Source of the DNA: Haloflavibacter putidus
Lineage (GTDB): Bacteria > Bacteroidota > Bacteroidia > Flavobacteriales > Flavobacteriaceae
NCBI RefSeq assembly: GCF_006546625.1
Contig: NZ_VIAR01000002.1
Location: 248,001-312,000, forward strand
Length of the DNA stretch: 64,000 bases
Direction: 5' to 3'
Made by a program: the position numbers and the translations under genes. This document shows, piece by piece, positions 58,603-64,000 of this stretch; the stretch's first letter is position 1; every line of letters begins with the position of its first letter. The notes below the pieces were generated by a model. The model had not been told where the DNA came from. It did no database searches and saw only the letters and a list, made by a program, of their open reading frames with translations.

Positions 58603-61600
58603 CTATCTTTTCACATATTTTTTATCCCGATTTCTTCGCTCGATTAAGGCTTCTATTTTAGATAAACGTTCTTCCATCTTGCCTTTGGCTTTATGAAGAT
58701 TATCTACCTTAGCCTCTAAAAACATCTCTTGTTGTTTCATTTCCTTTTTTAGTTTAGCGATTTTATTTTTTAAAGAATCATTTTCCCTTCCCAATTGTTG
58801 AATGGCAATCATCATTACGCCATCAATGTCGGCACTTGCGATAGTGGTATCGTTCCCGATGGTTCCAATACCATCCTCACCAAAATATTTATGAAAATCT
58901 TGTGCCATTGGTCCCCAGTGACGGTATTTCTTTTTGTCTTGGCCAATATAATTCCAACTGCCCAGCGGCATTTTTTTAATGCTCTCGATAAAATAATTTC
59001 CCTTTGCAAGTTTTATGTTTTCCTTTTTGTTCTTGTCGGAAATGGTGCTCCACGAGTTATCGCCATGTTGCATATAGATACCTATATCTGCTAAACCATC
59101 GGTATATAAATAGTATCCATTGTCAAACCTGGCATAAAATCTATTGGCGGTTACCCTAGTGTCTATAGTGCCATAACTTCTATTGTGATCTGCCAAATAC
59201 ATAGCCCCTTCTTGTGTAACGTTAACGTACGAACCTATTACCGTGGAGTAATCTCCGGTTGCTTTACTACTTCTTCCCATTGCAGTAGATGCAGAGCCTG
59301 AGGCTACTGTACCATACCCCATCGCGGTGGAAAAATCGCCGGAGGCTACTGTAACAGTCCCCATTGCGGTGGAGCGAATACCCGACGCAACTGTACCGTA
59401 CCCCATTGCGGCGGAGCTATTGCCCGAGGCTTGGGTAGAATTCCCCATTGCGGTGGAGTTATTGCCCGAGGCTACATTAAAACTCCCCATTGCGGTGGAT
59501 ATATTGCCCGAGGCTTGTGTATAATCTCCCATTGCGGTAGAACCATATCCCGAGGCTGTTGTTAAAAGTCCCATTGCGGTGGAATGATTGCCCAAGGCTT
59601 GTGCATAATATCCCATTGCGGTGGAGCTATAGCCCGAAGCTTTTGTCTTGTGCCCCATTGCGGTCGCAGCTGTATCTATAGCTTCTGTTTTCCAACCCAT
59701 TGCAGTGGACCTATTTCCCAAAGCTTTTGTCTCGTATCCCATTGCGGTTGAGTAATCGCCCGAGGCTTTTGTATAACTACCCATAGCGGTGGACTGAGGG
59801 CCTAGAGCCCTTGTATTGTTCCCTATTGCGGTTGAGATATAGCCCTCTGCCTTTGTATAATTACCCATTGCGGTGGAGAATAAATTCGAGGCTATTGTAT
59901 TAGACCCCATTGCGGTAGAGGCAGCACCCGATGCCTCCGTATAAGATCCAAAAGCTACACTTCTGGGACCTACATTGTCCAAATCCCAACTGTCATCTTC
60001 AATTTTTCCAACGCGAAAGGCTCCATCCATAGATGGTAGAAACATCATTTTATATTCCCATCCGGAATTATGATTGATTTGATTAGTATTCACCAAAAAT
60101 GCTTTTCCAAAATCCGTGGTTTCGGTATAGCTTATTTTATCGGCATCGGCTGTAAAAACACCTCCATTATCATCTAAATATTGTTTTGTAATTAAAGCCT
60201 GTTGTTCACTGTCAATTAAAGTGTTGGTTAATTCCGGGGCAGTCACCAATCCTGATTTCATGACCATAAAACCGTCAACTCTATTGTTTGTAGCGTCTCC
60301 AATTCCTACGGTAAACTGCCTGTCTGTATCATCAAATGAATCTATATCTGCAGGTGTATATTCTGTATTGTAAGTTCCTACAACGGTTTCGGCAAAGGAT
60401 AATGCTTTTGTATTTTGTCCCATAGCAGTGGAGCCCCACCCAGATGCTTCCGCAAATTTTCCCGTTGCTGTCGAATACCAACCAGAGGCTTTTGTATGAT
60501 ATCCTAGTGCGGTGGAGTATAAGCCAGTAGCTTTTGATACAACCCCCGCGGCAAAAGAGTTTTTACCAGAAGCTTCAGTATTGCTTCCAAATGCCACACT
60601 TGAATTTCCAATATTGCTCAAGTTCCAATTTTCATTAGAAATTCTTCCAACTCGTAAAGCACCTTCTTTTGAAGGAACAAACATCAACTTATTCTTAATA
60701 TCTGTGCTACCAGTCGGATAATCAATCTCATCGGTATTTACTAAAAAATCTTTATCAAAATCAGAAATATTAGTATAGTTAATTTTATCGGCATCGGCTT
60801 CAAAAAAAGCATCAGCACCAGCGGTTGGGTCTGTAGGGGTCCAATTGGCATTGGTATCGTCCCATTGCAGGATTTGGCCGTCGGTGGCGCCATTTTGGGC
60901 AAGGCCTAACTCGTTACCTGTTGTTCCATCCCCTGTTAATGTTGCATCGGTTTCAGCTACTTGGCTTCCCCAGTTGTCGCCGCTTCCGCCGGTTATATTG
61001 TCTGGGGTCCAATTGGTGCCGTTAAACGTAAGCACTTGGCCATTGGTGGCGCCCATCGCGTTTATTTTTTCTGCAGTAATTGCTGCATCGTTTATTTTTG
61101 TTGTGGTGATAGCATTATCGGCTATTTTTGCTTCGGTTACAGATGCATCTTGTAACTCACTGGTTTCTATATCGGTGCCTAAATCTGCAGAGATCTCGTC
61201 TGAACCGGAAATAGAAATTCCATTGCCTGCAGTATAAATTGTTCCGGCAGAACCGGTTTCGTCTGTATCGGGAACCCAATTGGTACCGTCAAATTTTAAT
61301 ACCTGCCCATTGGTAGCACCCATAGCATCTATCTTTTCTGAAGTTATTCCGCCATCAGCAACGCCTAACGGATTAGCAGTTGTTCCGTCTCCGTTTAAGG
61401 TCGCATCTGCTTCAACAGTTTGTGTGCCCCAATCGTCACCAGAACCTCCGGTTGCGGTTTCATCGTTGGCCGGTCCCCATGTTGTACCGTTCCATTTTAA
61501 AACCTGACCGTTGGTGGCGCCTTGTGGGGCAAGGTCTAAAGGATTGGCTGATGTCCCGTCCCCAATCAATCTATTGGTGATTTCGGTGGTCTGACTTCCC

Positions 61601-62463
61601 CAGTTATCGCCGCTGCCGCCGGTTATATTATCTGGCACCCAATTGGTTCCATTCCATTTTAAAAATTGGCCATTTGTTGCGCCCATATCGTCTATTTTTA
61701 CAGACGTTACTGCATTGTCGGCAATTTTTGCTTCGGTTACAACCGCATCTTCTAATTCGTTGGTTTGAATTTGAGTACCCAAAACAGCAGAAATTTCATC
61801 TGCTCCAGAGATGTTAATTCCGTTTCCTGCGGTATAAATAGTTCCAGTTGAACCGCCATCATCGTTTCCTGGCAACCAGTTAGTACCATCATATTTTAAA
61901 ACCTGTCCGCTGGTGGCTCCCATATCATCTATTTTTACAGAAGTTACGGCGCCATCTTCTAGTTTTAGTGAATTTATAGTATTGTTGGCAATTTGAGGAT
62001 TGGGATAAGTACCGGTTAAATCTCCGCCCGCATTACCGGTGGGACTGCCACCACCTCCGCCGCCGCTTCCGCTACTTGCGGAATACATAGCGTAAGGAAC
62101 GCTTAAAAGTTCTGTAATACCTAAAGTAGCATAAGAACTACCACCATTTGGATCTATTTGTACTTTAATGAATTTGTTGCCTGTGCTCCAATCTACGCTG
62201 TTCATTGCGCCAGAAACAGTGGTGCCCCCTCCTATAGCGAGATTATACAAACCAAAATTGTTGGTGGTAACCGTATGGGTTTCTACATAAACCGCAGTGC
62301 CGCCATTCATAATACTGATTTTTAAACCAAGGTTTTGGTTGGCCATTGCATCGCCATTTGTGCTCCTGGCAATACCTTGGTAGTTAAATTTTTCTGGCAT
62401 TTGTGCATGCAAATTAAGACTTATAAATATCGTACTAACGAATAAGAATATAATTTTTTTCAT
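58603..62463 (-). CDS. Giant YadA-repeat fibre protein with S74 intramolecular chaperone
   Basis: The 1286-residue protein has a signal peptide (about 1-21), an N-terminal beta domain (about 24-130; FNYQGIARSTNGDAMANQNL), a Gly-rich joint and a linker (about 140-560) of repeated GATNGQVLKWNGTNW and EAKIADNA units. Two blocks of 14-residue YadA-type head repeats (STAMGxxTxASGxx) follow at about 622-691 and 835-1086. Next are a neck (about 1090-1140) and an S74 chaperone domain: SDKNKKENI with Ser1142 and RHWGPMAQDF with His1182. A coiled coil ends the chain (about 1225-1286). In tail-spike proteins S74 folds a trimer and then cuts itself off. It has no YadA anchor and no T9SS signal. It lies 37 bp after a T9SS cargo gene. 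Confidence 0.85.
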   Translation of the reverse strand: MKKIIFLFVSTIFISLNLHAQMPEKFNYQGIARSTNGDAMANQNLGLKISIMNGGTAVYVETHTVTTNNFGLYNLAIGGGTTVSGAMNSVDWSTGNKFIKVQIDPNGGSSYATLGITELLSVPYAMYSASSGSGGGGGGSPTGNAGGDLTGTYPNPQIANNTINSLKLEDGAVTSVKIDDMGATSGQVLKYDGTNWLPGNDDGGSTGTIYTAGNGINISGADEISAVLGTQIQTNELEDAVVTEAKIADNAVTSVKIDDMGATNGQFLKWNGTNWVPDNITGGSGDNWGSQTTEITNRLIGDGTSANPLDLAPQGATNGQVLKWNGTTWGPANDETATGGSGDDWGTQTVEADATLNGDGTTANPLGVADGGITSEKIDAMGATNGQVLKFDGTNWVPDTDETGSAGTIYTAGNGISISGSDEISADLGTDIETSELQDASVTEAKIADNAITTTKINDAAITAEKINAMGATNGQVLTFNGTNWTPDNITGGSGDNWGSQVAETDATLTGDGTTGNELGLAQNGATDGQILQWDDTNANWTPTDPTAGADAFFEADADKINYTNISDFDKDFLVNTDEIDYPTGSTDIKNKLMFVPSKEGALRVGRISNENWNLSNIGNSSVAFGSNTEASGKNSFAAGVVSKATGLYSTALGYHTKASGWYSTATGKFAEASGWGSTAMGQNTKALSFAETVVGTYNTEYTPADIDSFDDTDRQFTVGIGDATNNRVDGFMVMKSGLVTAPELTNTLIDSEQQALITKQYLDDNGGVFTADADKISYTETTDFGKAFLVNTNQINHNSGWEYKMMFLPSMDGAFRVGKIEDDSWDLDNVGPRSVAFGSYTEASGAASTAMGSNTIASNLFSTAMGNYTKAEGYISTAIGNNTRALGPQSTAMGSYTKASGDYSTAMGYETKALGNRSTAMGWKTEAIDTAATAMGHKTKASGYSSTAMGYYAQALGNHSTAMGLLTTASGYGSTAMGDYTQASGNISTAMGSFNVASGNNSTAMGNSTQASGNSSAAMGYGTVASGIRSTAMGTVTVASGDFSTAMGYGTVASGSASTAMGRSSKATGDYSTVIGSYVNVTQEGAMYLADHNRSYGTIDTRVTANRFYARFDNGYYLYTDGLADIGIYMQHGDNSWSTISDKNKKENIKLAKGNYFIESIKKMPLGSWNYIGQDKKKYRHWGPMAQDFHKYFGEDGIGTIGNDTTIASADIDGVMMIAIQQLGRENDSLKNKIAKLKKEMKQQEMFLEAKVDNLHKAKGKMEERLSKIEALIERRNRDKKYVKR
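59206..59961 (-). repeat. 18 tandem 42-bp coding repeats
   Basis: The block encodes 18 consecutive 14-residue YadA-type head units, exactly 756 bp, with no length change between units. Most begin STAMG or a close variant, and the third position block is TxASG. Units differ at several positions, so they are diverged rather than recent copies. Confidence 0.9.
60391..60600 (-). repeat. Five tandem 42-bp coding repeats (first block)
   Basis: Five 14-residue head units (SVAFGSNTEASGKN to STAMGQNTKALSFA) precede a partial unit. They share the unit length and pattern of the longer block and the same entry unit (SVAFGSxTEASG), suggesting that the two blocks arose by duplication. Confidence 0.85.
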
Positions 62464-62500
62464 GGTGGTGTGTTTTTGGTAGGTTTTGTTTTAAAAAGAT

Positions 62501-63034
62501 TTATCTCCCGCTAGTTTTTACGACCTTATAGGTTTGTCTGTAATTTTTTTGGCCCTTGTTAAATTTTACATTTAACATATAGGTGGCTTCTGACAAAGTA
62601 GATAGGTCTAGTTCTTGTTTTTCTAAACCTGTTTGCAAAAAGAATTTTTGTTGCATAATGCGTCTTCCTTGCAAATCGAAAAGTTGTACTGAAAGTTCGC
62701 CAGAGCCTTCTAAAATAGGTTCTAAATACAATACATTTTTTACAGGATTAGGATAAATTGTAAGATTTTGACTGGAAAAGATTTCTTCAGATACATCTAA
62801 ATAATCGCTTCCTATTTGAAGCAAACCTTGGGTTACGGTAATGTTTCCGTTACTATGGGTATCAACTACCATCATTTCGCCAATAGAATATTGATGAATT
62901 GCACCGGCAAGATTTTCACTTCCGCCGGAAGCATTTATCGTAGTTTGAGCTCTTATACTGCTAGAGAATAAAACTGCTAGAATACATACAAATAAGATTG
63001 TAATTTTGGTAGTTTTAAGTTTATAACTCTTCAT
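62501..63034 (-). CDS. Small T9SS-sorted secreted protein
   Basis: The 177-residue protein has a signal peptide (about 1-30, ending SSSIRAQ), a short N-terminal segment (about 31-90; GGSENLAGAIHQYSIGEMMV), and a type A T9SS C-terminal sorting domain at about 93-177: LTIYPNPVKNVLYLE, SVQLFDLQGRRIMQQ and a final TYKVVK. The sorting domain sends cargo through the type IX system for attachment to the surface or release. It has almost no passenger domain. It lies 37 bp upstream of the S74 fibre gene in one operon, as is often seen in Bacteroidota. Confidence 0.9.
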   Translation of the reverse strand: MKSYKLKTTKITILFVCILAVLFSSSIRAQTTINASGGSENLAGAIHQYSIGEMMVVDTHSNGNITVTQGLLQIGSDYLDVSEEIFSSQNLTIYPNPVKNVLYLEPILEGSGELSVQLFDLQGRRIMQQKFFLQTGLEKQELDLSTLSEATYMLNVKFNKGQKNYRQTYKVVKTSGR

Positions 63035-63358
63035 AATTTTTGATTAAATGCAATTTGTCTTTATTAAACAAACAGGGAATTCCATATTTAATTCAACGGA
63101 ATTAAAAAGCTCGTTTAAAGCTGCTTGGCTTATTTGGCGTGAAATTAAGTGTTATTTTATATAAGTAAAGGTTTGACTATACATGTGGTATGATATAATT
63201 TGTAATTGGTATGATTTTATGTATGCTTAGTAATTTGCTCTTTTTAAATAGAATACTGATAAAATTCTAAACTGATAATTTTGCTTTTGTTAAGGATAAT
63301 TTTACTTCCTTTTCAATTTACTTATTCGGTAACAGTTTCACTTACATATGGGGTAAAG
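63035..63358. other. Intergenic region upstream of the T9SS cargo gene
   Basis: There is no gene, no strong hairpin and no exact 10-mer in these 324 bp. It should hold the promoter of the minus-strand fibre operon near 63050-63200; I do not see a full TTG/TAnnTTTG match. Confidence 0.5.
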
Positions 63359-63850
63359 TCAATCTAATTTCATAAAAACAAAAATCAAGGATTCAAAACC
63401 AGGTTTTGTTCTATCGCGACGGCTTCTATTACCATAAGGAATTTCTTCTAACTTTAAGGTAGTTTCATTAATTTGCATAATCCTAAATTTTGTGATGGGC
63501 GGAAAAGGACGATTTCTTAAAGAGCCACTTTGAGCTAAATTTATATTTAAAATCTTAGCCTCTACTTCATAATGCCCAATTAAATATTCGTGAATCATAC
63601 AACTTTGGTCATACCACCGTAATTTTATTTTATTATCTGAAGAAAAATGCAAACGGTCTCCCGCTCTACTACATTTATTTTGGTAATCTACCAACTGACT
63701 GTTTGATTGCTTATTTAAAAATCCTGTTTTTTCAAAAGTCCAACTACCCCAAATGCTTCCCGGCAATGGCTGTTGTAAGCTAATACAAGCAGACAGCAAT
63801 GTGCAAACTATAGCTAATACCAATACGTTTTTTATTGTTGAATTTTTCAT
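63359..63850 (-). CDS. Lipocalin-like lipoprotein
   Basis: The 163-residue protein has a lipobox (TLLSACISL, Cys at about 22) and a domain starting GSIWGSWTFEKTGFLNKQSN, similar in layout to the 16414-16893 lipoprotein (GDWTLTKITYP). It has four Cys in total; two in the mature part (NKCSRAGD and DQSCMIHEY) could form a disulfide. It fits small outer-membrane-attached lipocalin-like proteins. Function unknown. It is followed on the minus strand by the T9SS cargo gene 324 bp away, so probably not in the same operon. Confidence 0.72.
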   Translation of the reverse strand: MKNSTIKNVLVLAIVCTLLSACISLQQPLPGSIWGSWTFEKTGFLNKQSNSQLVDYQNKCSRAGDRLHFSSDNKIKLRWYDQSCMIHEYLIGHYEVEAKILNINLAQSGSLRNRPFPPITKFRIMQINETTLKLEEIPYGNRSRRDRTKPGFESLIFVFMKLD

Positions 63851-64000
63851 TAAAAAAATGTTCAGAAAGAACTGCTAAAACACTAATAAGCTACTTTTTC
63901 TAGGTATTGTTTTTTAATTATAATCGCTCAATTATCAGTTTAGCAATTTTTATAGATTTGCTTTTGTTTGCGGCTGCATCTGCAGAAGTTTTTGTGTGTA

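Noticed and set aside
59206-59961. Regular 42-bp repeats resembling a CRISPR array
   Set aside because: They are contiguous, diverged, in frame and encode YadA-type head units; there are no spacers and no cas genes.
60845-61237. Long plus-strand open frames within the fibre gene
   Set aside because: They are antisense shadows of low-complexity repeats on the minus strand, with Pro/Val/Ala-rich products lacking any domain.

Overview
The window is chromosomal DNA from a member of the Flavobacteriaceae (Bacteroidota). Several things point there: AT-rich composition, -7 promoter elements of the form TAnnTTTG, few Shine-Dalgarno sequences, a short primary sigma factor of about 288 residues, a T9SS sorting-domain protein, a GLPGLI protein beside a TonB-receptor-like barrel, a fused E1 alpha/beta dehydrogenase and MutS2-type ATPase genes. 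I see no rRNA, tRNA, insertion sequence, CRISPR array or complete prophage. Genus cannot be fixed from the sequence alone.

Layout. 0-8 kb: lipoprotein, aroC, a dicarboxylate symporter and an EEP-family nuclease/phosphatase on the plus strand; mutS2 and a DCC thioredoxin-like gene on the minus strand; ung. 8-14 kb (minus): cytosolic substrate-binding-like protein with ppk1, a uridine phosphorylase, then a DUF1835/SUI1/2OG-oxygenase operon. 14-21 kb: fused branched-chain-type E1, a lipocalin-like plus OmpA lipoprotein pair, then HPF, an ArsC-like protein and RecQ. 21-30 kb: old yellow enzyme, upp, an accessory-looking stretch with two orphan phage/eCIS tail-tube (gp19-like) genes, one broken by an in-frame stop, DUF4251 lipoproteins, a universal stress protein and a second OmpA protein. 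30-42 kb: SlyD-like PPIase, the primary sigma factor, AKR/SDR pair, class A PBP, FUSC/SdiA-regulated pair, MscS and VTT membrane proteins. 42-49 kb: outer-membrane barrel plus GLPGLI, SF2 helicase, galE with a convergent Pmp3 gene. 49-58 kb: PgpH-type HD phosphodiesterase operon, thiolase plus NlpC/P60, and several small membrane or acidic proteins. 58-64 kb: a 1286-residue YadA-repeat/S74 fibre protein behind a small T9SS-sorted protein, and a lipocalin-like lipoprotein.

Most genes are housekeeping or envelope functions. Envelope themes recur: two OmpA proteins, a PBP, NlpC/P60 hydrolase, MscS channel, lipoproteins, and the terminal surface-fibre operon. Three genes appear broken: a tail-tube gene (in-frame TAA), a DoxX-like gene (frameshift) and a short unrecognised gene (frameshift).

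The most striking signal is not a gene. The 10-mer CTTTACGGAA (or its complement TTCCGTAAAG) occurs 22 times by my hand count, on both strands, inside and between genes, where composition alone predicts well under one copy. It behaves like a DNA uptake-type or other genome-wide recognition word. The second candidate for an undescribed system is the two-gene module at 58.6-63.0 kb: a large trimeric-fibre-like protein with an S74 self-cleaving chaperone and no visible membrane anchor, co-transcribed with a minimal T9SS cargo protein.
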